From: Dendrolimus kikuchii
Taxonomy: Eukaryota; Arthropoda; Insecta; Lepidoptera; Lasiocampidae
DNA: 64,000 bases
Assembly: GCA_019925095.2 (NCBI GenBank)
Contig: CM034395.1
Span: 14,988,213 to 15,052,212 of the forward strand
Direction: 5' to 3'
Part shown: piece after piece, positions 32,495 through 42,882 of the stretch
How the letters are laid out: every line of letters starts with the position of its first letter
Position numbering within the stretch: the first letter of the stretch is position 1
Position numbers and translations under genes: made by a program
The notes under the pieces: model-generated
Seen by the model: the letters and a program-made list of their open reading frames with translations, nothing else
Told to the model about the DNA's origin: nothing
The model's database searches: none

Positions 32495-32814
32495 CCTGTT
32501 GTAAGAGGCGACAAAACAACCCACAGCCAGGTGGTAGGGGATTTGCCCGACTGGATGGCTGCCACCCTTGGTCTAAAGTATGTCGTGATAACAACCTTGA
32601 GTTGTGTTCCGGCATTGGTGACCGGGTTCCGGTCTCCCTTAAGAGATCAGCGGCGCATTTGTGGCAACTTGGGTGTTGCAGGTGTCCATGGGCGATGGTG
32701 GCCGCTTTCCATCGGGTGGGCCGTCTGCCTGTCTGCTGATCTCGTGCAGTAAATAAAAAATAAAGGCCGCCCGGCCGCAGGAAATTGTATTCTTTCTCCG
32801 TTCCTGCACGGATA
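32495..32814 (+). mobile_element. Family A repeat, copy 5 in inverse orientation, plus a 52-bp fragment
   Basis: 32495-32760 is a plus-oriented copy lacking the first ~50 bp of the family and ending CTGCTGATCTCGTGCAGTAAATAAAAAATAAA. 32763-32814 is a minus-oriented fragment of just those first ~50 bp, so a ~52-bp block (GGCCGCCCGG..ACGGATAA) occurs as a direct repeat at 32443-32494 and 32763-32814, flanking the plus copy. Confidence 0.65.
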
Positions 32815-33125
32815 AAACCCGTTTTTATACCCGAGTGATTATTTAAAATGATACAGATGGAATCGTTAGACAAAGAAAGTTCACCGGCTATTTGTCTCAG
32901 ACTTGATTGAGGATTTTCAGTTACTATTTCCTTCACTTTTGCGATGTTAACTTCAGGTGAAGACGTTGACGGTCTACCGGGGCGAGGCAAATCTTCCAGA
33001 ATATCTCGATGTGATCACGTGTTTTTTCTAAAGTCGATTGAACTTAAGCCTTCTGTAAAATTTTGAGTGTCTCCAAACATGAAATTCCGTTTTTCCGATA
33101 CAAAATTGAAGACAAACTACTTGTT
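32815..33125 (-). pseudogene. mariner transposase, N-terminal (DNA-binding) part
   Basis: PRPGRPSTSSPEVNIAKVKE, then VTENPQSSLRQIAGELSLSN and ILNNHSGIK form the second helix-turn-helix and linker typical of mariner transposases. Upstream, worn sequence (MNKKTKQVVCLQFCIGKTEF from about 33125) fits the start of the first helix-turn-helix but is broken by a frameshift and stop. The frame stops where the family A repeat enters (after HSGIKTG) and resumes at 32167. Confidence 0.8.
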
Positions 33126-33185
33126 TGGTTTTTTTGTTCATTATGAAATTCGCAATACACACTAGATACTATTTAACTAAAAACA

Positions 33186-35304
33186 GTAATGTATTTAATC
33201 AAACTGACCGATGCAAGCCAAACTCCAAGCAAAAAAAACAGTTATGCTAATATAACAATAACAAATAATCAAAAAATTATATTTGGAACCATAAAGAAAT
33301 CATCCATTTCCGATACTTTTTGGCAGAATGTATGTACAAGTTCATCCATGCGTAAAACCTGGTCACCTTCGTGAATTACACAAACTATAAGTAGTTTTGA
33401 GTTAGATAAACTCTTATCAAGAACAGAATAACAACAAATTTGCAATACCAGTGGTGGTAACAACATGCTGTCGGCATCGAAAGCATTTTATAACACCTTT
33501 GTTTTTAGTTAAGCAGTGAATGTGAGAATTATTGAACGGACTAGCAACATTACCCATTTTTTTCATACGGGGTCATGCTCTTTTATCGAATTTCCCTCGG
33601 AGTGGGATCCTGTTTTATCACGTCTATAATACGTTGAGATTACAAATCCTTTTGTCCTCGTCGGATACTATTATGGAGTATTATCAATACCGCTGAGAGC
33701 AGACAACATATATATATATATATATATATAAGTTTATTAAATATATTTATGTAACCTTTAGAGGGTTTCTTATTAGAAATACACTTTACACCGCAATTCT
33801 ACTCACGCGAAAGTTGTTTTCTATATAATTTACAATGTGTGTATTTATGTGTCGATTTATTGTTGCAACTAATTCAGAAATACCACTTACAAGCAACGTG
33901 TAACTATATAGATACTACATACTTACATACCTACTAGTGTTAGTTAAATAGTGTTAGCGCCTTAAGCAGCTACTGCGGAGCCTGAAACCCTCTGTCCTGT
34001 CTGTTCCTATCAACTTCGAAGGGTCTTCGACACCCCTCACGCGCATCATGAATGCAAATCGTCAAAAATAATAGCTATTGTATCTCACTTTTAAAAATAA
34101 GAAACTTGGATAAGCAATGTACAGATGTTGCATAGACAAATTGCAGTACATTTGGCACACTGGATTCAAATTGGATACTGAACGAATGCCGCTTGCCAGG
34201 TCTGTCTTTAGTCTTGAAGTTTCTGAAATTCAGAACTAAAGTAATAATAGGTATGCTTCGTCTTAAATGTCTACTGAATTAATTAAAACATTTTTACCTT
34301 TATCTTGATTGGTGAGAAAAGTCTTATAGATTCATTTATAATGTCTTAAAAATTCTATATATCATTTCCTAGACAATACAATTTTTTAAATTTGGATAAT
34401 TGTACACTAATTGTCCAAACAAATATTATAAATAAATATTTTTCGCGTTTTATAATCATCTTTATTTTAGTGCGCGTAAGTTTATATTGATATACTTAAT
34501 ATTAATATAATTTTCAGTGAACTAGTCAAGAATTAATCAATATTTTTTCATGTTTATTTTTTATACACAGATGGGATTTTTTTTCTCGAAAAAGGTTAAC
34601 TAGATTTTTTCAAGATATAGTTGCGATATTCACTCGGAAGAACTTGCTGGCAAGTTTGTCAATCGATATAAAAACATCTTAGTCAGTTATGTGAGTTAGA
34701 CACATTAAAAAAAACATTATTATACAACGTATACAATACTTTATACGCAGACATTAATCCTTAAATTAGGGCTTTCTTAACCTGGTAGAGATCTAGTTTA
34801 ACAATACCAAGACTATAGGCGTAAGTAGGTCACCCAATGGCCATTGTATCTAGAACTTGCCGTAAATCCACGACTTTCCAACATCGAGGTTTTCCGAAGC
34901 ATGAAGAGACAATATTGCAGATCATTGTATTCTGTTTGTTGTTAACTTGGGCTCTTTTATAATTTATTCAGAACGTGACGACCGGAGAGCGTTTTACAAT
35001 TTTTAATTCCTATACCGCGCACCAACACCGGAGGTTATATCTGAATGCCTATTTGGGAATGTACACGAAATATGGAGGCGAGGTCACGTTAAAATACGGT
35101 TACCAGTTGAATATTTTAGTAGATTGTACAGGCGTGCGTTTGTTTGACGGTATGTAGGTAAATAACACTAATGACATAATTATAACGAAGCATAATTCAC
35201 ATAACTGTTTTGCTCGAGCATTCAATCTTTAAGCAGAATGTCATTTAATTAGTTCAATAATTAGGTAAAAATATTTCAGTGTAAGACGATAAGGTAGAAG
35301 GCCT
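33186..35304. other. Unassigned AT-rich DNA
   Basis: No gene recognised. A (TA)n microsatellite of about 11 units lies at 33710-33731. The open frame at 34975-35157 has no motif. Confidence 0.5.
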
Positions 35305-35402
35305 GGTAATGAAGCCCATGGCGTTGAAGTCGTCTATAGGCGACGGTAACCACTTTCCATCAAATGGGCCATCGGCCCATTTACCATCCACAGACAATAA
35401 AA
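35305..35402 (+). mobile_element. Bm1-like SINE tail
   Basis: GCCCATGGCGTTGAAGTCGTCTATAGGCGACGGTAACCACTTTCC..ATCAAATGGGCCATC.. followed by a short A-rich end matches the closing block of lepidopteran Bm1-like SINEs and of family A. Confidence 0.5.
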
Positions 35403-35830
35403 AATCAGAGAGACCAGTTTAGATTTCAAAAGGAAAAGGTAGAGATAAACAAAATATATCGGCGAAGTATGTGTCGGTTTATGCGCAGTAAAAAGTTTCG
35501 TAGAGATAACGAACGTCCACTATTTTTATTATTTGGCTACCTAACCCTAAAAAGTATTTAATTGAAAATATCCCACATTCAAAACTAAACCGCATAAGCA
35601 TACCAAAGCCCCATTGGGTGAACAAGTAGAAAGTGGAAGGTCTGCTATAACATGACAAATAATGTCTAAGTACTTTAATAAAAGATTTCTTGGTTCTACA
35701 ATATGCATTTCTGGTCAAGGGAGTTCGAATCTTTAATGAAGATAGAAGAAGAAAGAGCATTGTATAGATTTTAACTTATTTAAATAAAAGAACATTAGCA
35801 ACATCAACACCAAATGTGTTATAAATATAC
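35403..35830. other. AT-rich stretch, nothing recognised
   Basis: Open frames here have no family motifs. Confidence 0.5.
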
Positions 35831-35990
35831 TGCCGGCCTTGAAAGGAAGAACTGGAACTGGACCACTAATACCAGAACACAACTCAGGGTTTTTATAGCA
35901 GCAACTCAAGAACAAGAGTGGAAGTTATCCAGACGGGCAAATGTCCTCCAAACATCTGAAAGAATACTCTCTCCGTTCCTGCACGGATAA
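35831..35990 (-). mobile_element. Family A repeat, worn copy 7
   Basis: Minus orientation, ATCCGTGCAGGAACGGAGAG at about 35988, then decayed internal blocks (CATTTGCCCGTCTGGATAAC, CCTGAGTTGTGTTCTGGTATTAG, CCAGTTCC). The 3' third is missing. Confidence 0.6.
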
Positions 35991-36994
35991 AAATACATAT
36001 ACCTTAATAGTGACAATGGTTTTATCGACCATCCAAACATTGCAGCACACTTACTCTATTCTGCGGTCAGCAGTCGACACAGTGATCTGGCATCTGGGCG
36101 ATTTTATATCTCCTATAAATCACAGTGGAATATCGAAAAACAGTAACGTAGTGTCGATGTAGGCCGCCTCGGCGCGCCGACTCTGGGTAATAATAACATT
36201 CGTTCCCACCTCAATTCTTTTAGTACTTACAGGATTTTTGGAAATAGATTTGTGGATTTTCTACTGAAATTATTAACACATTTGTTCGGTCTGTGATGGC
36301 TTTATTTTTAGCATTTATGATAGATCTATTACGTTTCGGTGGTAAGGCACTATACAAGATGCCTTTGAGCTTTTCAGCGTCTCAATAGACGATTTTTTAT
36401 GCAGTACCAGTAATTGCTCGAATTTTCGCAGTTAATCTGGAGGAGGTGGAGTTAATATGAAGTACTAAAAACAGCATACATAAAAAGTTCATTCTTGATA
36501 AACAATATTTTTTTAATGATGAAAATAGATTACTTTTTGTATTTTTCTTTGAAAAACATTCTGAAGATATAATGTATAGAACAATAAGTAGACTAAATAC
36601 TTACGCATGCATGTATGCAACGTTCGAGTAGAATTCGGTTTCATATTACGCATATAGGTATGCTTGTCCCTTAAAACGACATCTGCCGTTTTATGATAAT
36701 TTTGTATAAGTATTATATAATGTGATGTAATGATTTTTTACAACAATAATTATGTAGTTTATATAAATGTACAAAAACCTTTAAAATATAACAAATTATG
36801 CGCGGCATTTACTTTTGTTGTGTCTGGTCAGCACAATATAGGTATATGTTATTTACTTCACATATTGTAATGTTTAATTTCAATTTAACTTGTCATTAGA
36901 ATACAATAAATAATTATCTAACTCTAACATCTATTAACAAAAACTAAAATATCCTATAAGTAAACCTAACTTAAAAATATATATACAATAGTAA
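35991..36994. other. Unassigned AT-rich DNA
   Basis: No supported gene. The AT-rich end (36780-36994) may be the 3' UTR of the minus-strand LINE fragment that follows. Confidence 0.4.
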
Positions 36995-37620
36995 ACAAAC
37001 TAAAATTAAAATAAAACCCGTCCAGCCCCACCAGACCACTGTCGCTGGGCATTGTACCTAGAAGGCTAGCAGCATTACCTTGCTGAATACAGAGACTAAA
37101 CCTTTGAGCGAGGTAAGCTCCGGCCTTCCGGTCTCATGTTTTGTCGACTAGGCGTTTTTTAATTTTTTGAAATAATTTGTGGGCACTTGGTCCCCATGGG
37201 CCCAAAGTCTCCACCCCAAACGGCTCAAATATGTAACCTGTTCCAAGGGCTGCATATTTGAGCCGCTTGAGGTTTTCGGCAGAAGTGGCAGTGCGACTGG
37301 CCCCAACTTTGGACTCTTGGAGATGAGAAGGCGCCAGTGTGTCGACACAGGTAACGTCCCACACAAGCGGCCTTCCCAAGCTCCAGGGAATTCAAGTCAT
37401 ACCGTCGGGCCTCTTGCCATCGTTGCGGATCAGGCCGTTCGGTTCGAGAACGGCTGGCACGCCAGCGCTGGCAAGGGCCCGACGTATTATATCGTTGAGG
37501 CCGGCATGTCGCGGAATTCTGCCTGCGCTTCTGCCACACGATAGGCCATGGTAGCCAAGCCGGTTGACAGCCCGGCCGCAGCAACAGTTGTGTGGATTAA
37601 AATTATTACATTGCTCAGAA
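36995..37620 (-). pseudogene. LINE 3' end with restriction-like endonuclease type C-terminus
   Basis: Minus strand, one continuous frame with two TGA stops: [17 protein letters not shown] (C-x-C..H-x3-C), [40 protein letters not shown], stop, IPWSLGRPLVWDVTCVDTLA, then ETLGPWGPSAHKL, stop, DRKAGAYLAQRF and CIQQGNAASLLGTMPSDSGL. The Cys/His cluster followed by R/K-PD-(15 residues)-D fits the zinc finger plus PD-(D/E)XK nuclease of LINEs that use a restriction-like endonuclease instead of an APE-type one. The RT itself is absent, so this is 5'-truncated. A second fragment of the same family lies at 55041-55277. Clade is not determined. Confidence 0.6.
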
Positions 37621-38036
37621 CGATTGCAATTCATATTGATACTTAGTTATCACAAATCGCTCGTCCAAAATTCAGTCATTGTTGGCCAGCTGTGGGAATA
37701 TAAAACAGATATTTGTTATTGTACGGTCCACCCAGATATCGTAAAATGACCTCACACTAACATAGCATGTAGACTAGTAACATTTATTGCTAGTGGTTGT
37801 AAATGAGAAAATGATTGGCCGACGCGCCAGTACGTCGAGCAGGGAGCTGTTTCACCTATTTACCGAAATATGTAAAGACTGAAATTCGTTATAACATTCT
37901 AACACACGAAAAATTTCATCAAAATTTTAATATAATTTCATTTTCCCCCACTACTTTTATAATGTTTCTTAATTTTAGTAGCATAGTCGGAAAAGCGGTC
38001 ACTTTTCAATACTTATCTTTAGCACGACAATAATTA
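37621..38036. other. AT-rich stretch, nothing recognised
   Basis: No supported feature before the start of element E copy 1. Confidence 0.5.
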
Positions 38037-38101
38037 TCTATAATATTATAAAATTCTAGACATGCCGTGTTTGTACAATATAGCTATTAAAAAAAACTGA
38101 A

Positions 38102-39440
38102 TCCCTATTAATATTATAAATGCGAAAGTAACTCTGTCTGTCTGTCTGTCTGTCTGTTCCGTTTTCACGGAAAAACTACTGGACCGATTTGGCTGAAACT
38201 CAGTATATATATATTTTCGATGCCGAGAATGAACATAGGATATTTTTTATCCCGAAAAATGGGATAGTTTCCGGGATAAAAATATATTTGTCTTTTTGTT
38301 TTTTATCCTTTTATGGAAAGACTATTGGACCGATTTGGCTGAAACTCGGTATATATATAATTTGAATACCGAGAGTGGCCAAGGGATACTTTTTATCCCG
38401 GATAGTGGGATATATTTTGAGAGATTCATGTAAAGTTTATCCTGGAAACTAGGACTGGTTTTGTGATTTTGTCCATTTCGTCCACTGGGTCTACTGGGTC
38501 CACTCGGTCCACTTGATCCACTGGGTCCACTTGGTCCACTGTGTCCACTTGGTCCCCTTAGTCAACTGGGTCCACTTGGTCCACTGAGTCCGCTTGGTCC
38601 ACTGGGTCCACTTGGTCCACTTGGTCCACTTGGTCCACTGGGTCCACTTGGTCCACTGGGTCCACTGGGTCCACTTAGCCTACTGGGTCAACTGGGTCTA
38701 CTGGGCCCACTGGGTCCACTTAGACTACTGGGTCCACTGGATCCACTGGGTCTACTTGATCCACTGGACTCACTGGGTCCACTGGACCCACTGGGTCCAC
38801 TTGGTTCACTGAGTTTATTGGGCCGACTGGGCCCATTTGGAACACTTAGCCTACTGGGTCAACTGGGCCCACTGGGTCCACTTAGACTACTGGGCCCACT
38901 GGATCCACTGGGTCCACTTGAACCACTGGGTCCACTGGGTCTACTTGGTCCACTGGTCTCACTGGGTCCACTGGACCCACTGGGTCCACTTGGTCCACTA
39001 GGTCCGTTGGGTCCACTGAGTCCATTTTGTCCACTGGGTCCACATGGTCCACTGGGTCCACTTGGTCCACTGAGTTTACTGGGTCCAATGGGTCCATTTG
39101 GAACACTTAGCCTACTTGGGCAACTGGGTCCACTTGAACCACTGGGTCTACTTGGTCCACTGGATCCACTGGACCCACTGGGTCCACTTGGTCCACTAGG
39201 TCCACTGGGTCCACTGGGGTCCACTGGGGTCCACTTGGTCCATGTTATCTATTTTGTCATTTTTGTCAAGATTTGTCATTTATGTAGTTTACATATAGAC
39301 GGGGGTGGTATAGTTTGCGATATAAAATGAAGTGAATCTTTCGGGGGCAAATACATAAAAATTTTATACAATGTAACCTGTACTACTTGCTCTTTAAACA
39401 AGAGACACGCACAGAGGTTGAGCCGCGGGGTAAACTCTAG
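38102..39440 (+). mobile_element. Helitron-like element, copy D
   Basis: Best-preserved copy: it begins TCCCTATTAATATTATAAATGCG preceded by A, has (GTCT)n at 38138-38156, the doubled GGACCGATTTGGCTGAAACT module, a 9-bp array (38471-39241), TTTATGTAGTTTACATATAGAC, GCGATATAAAATGAAGTGAATC, and ends GGGGTAAACTCTAG at 39440 followed by T. The hairpin's left arm is worn. The A|T insertion site, TC and CTAG ends, and absence of target duplication are all Helitron features. Non-autonomous. Confidence 0.78.
38471..39241 (+). repeat. 9-bp minisatellite in Helitron copy D, unit GGTCCACTK
   Basis: About 85 units of GGTCCACTG/GGTCCACTT with scattered variants (GGTCTACTG, GGCCCACTG). Higher-order blocks repeat, for example the GGAACACTTAGCCTACTGGG block at 38838 and 39089. 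Frames such as (GPLGPL)n, (VHWVHL)n and (GPSGPS)n result from the period. Confidence 0.88.
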
Positions 39441-39830
39441 TAACACTATATAAACGACGGGGAATACGATGCAATTTTTTTTAGATTTCTTGTCTGTTTA
39501 TCGGTTTGCCTGTTTGTTCGGGATTCATGTAAAAACTACCAGAGCGATTTCGATGCGATTTTCACTGATCGACAGCATTGAAATCTGCGCTACTTTTATC
39601 CTGGGAATCCCACGATAATTTTTCTGAGAATTATTTAAAGCGGTGTCAGATTAAAAAAACTCAAATTCCAATGTGATTTTTTCACTGATCGATAGCAAAT
39701 TTTATGTAATAAAACGTGTGATATTTTTATTCCAGGAACCCTGTGGGAATATTCTCGGGAGCAGTTTATAGTCATTCAGATGCATAAAAATTAGCTAGGT
39801 TAAATTAGAAATCCATAGACAACGTCCCGA

Positions 39831-42800
39831 CGATAACCACATTATATGATTGGCAGTTTCTAGCCTAAAAAACCTAACATTTCATACCAAAGATGGCAGT
39901 TGATATTCAAAAAACCTAAATCATGATATCAACATAACCATTTCTTTTATTTAATTTTTTTTTTTACTTTGAGTAATATTTACATTTAACACAAGTTATG
40001 CGTTATAACTAAAACAATTTAGTGAAATGGCATTTGACTTACAATATGTACTATTACTTAAAATAACTTGTAAAATAAATATTACACCAATTAATGTAGA
40101 ACTGCAGAATAAACGCTTGAATGCTATTAAGAACACAGCGTGAGCCCTAAAATCATGTTTTAATTCAATTAAAAATCGATTATAAAACTCGTAGATGTAG
40201 ATATACAATTACCAAAATAAAAGAAAGCAAATCGGATACTGGAATAACAGGGCGCGTTAACACCGCTTGTTTTAAGATAAACATCGCTTATCCAGAAATA
40301 ACATTTCCTCGAGGAATTTAGAATGCTGAGTACGTACATTATTTTCAATACACTATTTACGATGTAGTAGTTTCCTCTTTGATTTGCCCGTATTCATTTA
40401 TAATTTAATTTTTCAGTAAGGAGTTTGATTACTATTCATTTAAATAAAACTATCTTTGATGTACATTGCGGTTTTAAATGTACTTTAAATTTTACATACT
40501 CAATTAACAAGAATATTTGCTACTCGCCGATAGATGGCGCTATCTGTTTTTAGCGGTCTTTTATAATGGTATTTGTTCTCAATTCACAAGTTTTAATGTT
40601 TATTAAGTTTTCACACAAACATTGCTTTGGTTACAAAATTAAAAGATTTTACAATTTTTTAAAAATAAAACTTGGGATTTTAAATGGGTCTATAGACTAC
40701 ATCAGATTGGATTGATCTCCAAATTAGGTGCATAAGACTGTGACGTGATTGATTTTGTATGAGAAAACGTCTATTGTACTGCTATGAGGTGCTAAAGGCA
40801 ATCATTTATAGTTATTATTATTATATCATTAACTATATATAATGAGTATTACAGCTAATAGAAGTATTAGGAATAATTACAATGTTTTAAAAGTAATGGT
40901 GTGTCATATTTTGAAATATAGATTTATGCAGGGAGTTTAAAATGTTTTTGTACTTTAATTAGGTTTTTTTTTAAAATTTGGTATTCAACCTAACTAAATT
41001 ATTTTTATTAAATTTAATAAGAGCAATAAAAAAAAAATGTTAGAGCTGTTCGTGTTATAGCTATTGGATATTTGTTTGAATGTTAGCAATAGTTAGCATC
41101 ACCCGGTGGCGCCGTGTATAATAAATAGTTTCAAACATTTTCAACACTATTGGCATACGCTCAACAATATTCAAGTGCTGTTAAAAAAAGCAAATATAAA
41201 CCTAAACGCCGTTGAGATCGCCCGCATTATCTCGTGATTATCGCGTGTCAAAACATCGCCACGCTCGCGATACTTCGCATGTAATCTGATAAACGATGTA
41301 TTCTGCACGCTTCGCGCTTCGATGCGATCCTGCTCCCACGGTGGCTCTTCGTAACGCCCCATCCCGTTTCAACGGTCATCCATTTCATTCATGCGCGGTA
41401 CACCTCACCGGCCCGCTGTTTACAGACACAAACAAACAGTACAGCAAACCGCTTTGCTTTAAGTACGAGACCGTGAAAGTGGTATTGTCAAGTGCTTCCA
41501 TCCTTGTCTAAAAACCGAATGTGTTATTCTCAGAACGTCAATAGATGTCGCTAGGTGTTCCGTTTCTTATACAACTAAGAAATAAAATGTCACAATAATT
41601 TGGGCGCGACGTTGCCGGACTTCACCACCCGTTGTGGTGGTGGGCGCGAGATTTAGCCCAAGAGCGGGTTGAAACGACTTAATAGTCGTTATTGTCATGG
41701 CATAGATGTCATAATGTTATAAACTGGCTGTAAAGAAAAGTTTGCTTATGTGTGAGCGTCACGTAAACGTAACGAGCGTGGTATACACATTATACACACG
41801 TACGTGAGCTGTCAGTAGCTAATGCGATGCGCTGCGAACGCTTATTGTGGCGGGGCGCGCCCGCGCGGTTTATAGCGATTAATTCAATTTAGTAATTGAT
41901 ACGTTTGTCGGTTAACTCATCGTTTTAGTTTTCTTTATTCACATTTAAGAAAATTAAACATGACCTTGACAGATAATTGTTTGTTTTATTTACATAATAA
42001 TAAAAGCATTATTAATTTAATTCATTACTGAAATTATGCCTTATTCATTATTTTGTTATCTAAATATGTATAGATAAAATTAAAATTATAAATATATATA
42101 TTATATATTTAGTTCGGATAGCTAATAATTAGTAGAGCAAATAGTCAAAATCATAACTAATAAGTAACTGAACATGGTAATTCCAGCTCTGCATTCTTTA
42201 ATATTCATCTAACTGTTGGTTGTGACACACATGCTTAAATACCATATTCTCATTTTCATTGTCAGCCAGCCTAAAATAAATTCTATTTCTAAATTTTAAA
42301 GTACATATTCGCTTGAAAATACGTATGATCTTTCCCGGATTAGATTCACACATACGAAACATTTATGAGCACAGTCGGTAGTAGACGTGTAGTATACAAT
42401 ATGACGTTTCATATTGTACCTACTATTATAAATGAAATGTGTAGCTTTCACGAGGGCATACAAGTTTGGCGTGATGTCTCGGCGCTGTAATAAACATTGT
42501 ATTTTGAGCTGTAACGCTAAGTGTTAAGGCTGATTTTTTATACAGATTTCTTTGTGAAATATGTCCTTTAGTTTGGGAATGTAACGGGTGAGTGTTGGTA
42601 AACGCGTGACCTGTTATTTGTGTGTATTAGGTTAGTTTAATCATAATTTCGAGTGGATCGCGATATGGCTTGCCGTCTGTCGACCTTTGTATCACTAAAT
42701 TGATTTTTTATGCTTAATGGATACGGCTTATTTTGTACTATGGTATGTTGTGGGAATCGATAGTGTACATAGTTTTTACTTTTGTCTTCATAATCAACGT

Positions 42801-42882
42801 TGAAGGACAATGTAAGGAGTGATAATCGTATAATTAATAGTGTAATTGGTGATACAAGTATTAATTCTATAGCGTTTTGATA
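39831..42882. other. Unassigned DNA, with GC-rich patches at 41210-41520 and 41600-41880
   Basis: Mostly AT-rich without a recognisable gene. 41210-41520 and 41600-41880 (GGGCGCGACGTTGCCGG, a CACCAC..GTGGTG hairpin at 41625-41644, GGCGGGGCGCGCCCGCGCGG) are conspicuously CpG-rich. They could be a promoter or 5' exon of a host gene, but no coding motif, splice pair or TATA/initiator arrangement is convincing. Confidence 0.35.

Larger units (their letters stand above)
31390..33185 (-). mobile_element. mariner transposon, dead, split by family A repeats
   Basis: The minus strand carries mariner transposase from about 33125 to 31450, interrupted at 32168-32814 by family A sequence. Outer limits are approximate: I cannot define clean terminal inverted repeats, although ACTCTGTTAAAAAAGC at 31391 and ACTGTTTTTAGTTAAA reversed at 33188 are weakly alike. 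Multiple stops and frameshifts make it inactive. Confidence 0.75.
38037..39830 (+). mobile_element. Helitron-like family E, copy 1, split by Helitron copy D
   Basis: 38037-38101 (A|TCTATAATATTATAAAATTC..ATGCCGT..TAAAAAAAACTGA) and 39441-39830 (ACACTATATAAACGACGGGG..CCGATTT/GCGATTTCGATGCG.., one CGGGAGCAGTTTATAG unit) are continuous in the related copy at 42883. Copy D sits exactly between them in an A|T site. The right end is uncertain. Confidence 0.6.

Noticed and set aside
32436..32990. 184-codon minus-strand frame as a single fusion protein
   Set aside because: Its first third is mariner transposase; the rest is translation of the inserted family A repeats, so the fusion is an accident of insertion.
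37179..37554. Plus-strand frames of 121 and 71 codons
   Set aside because: They are antisense to the minus-strand LINE C-terminus, whose motifs are recognisable.
38594..39330. Long collagen-like frames (GPLGPL.., GPSGPS.., VDPVDQ..) as structural protein genes
   Set aside because: They are translations of a 9-bp minisatellite inside a non-autonomous Helitron-like element, open in several frames and on both strands, with no signal peptide, splice context or non-repetitive domain.
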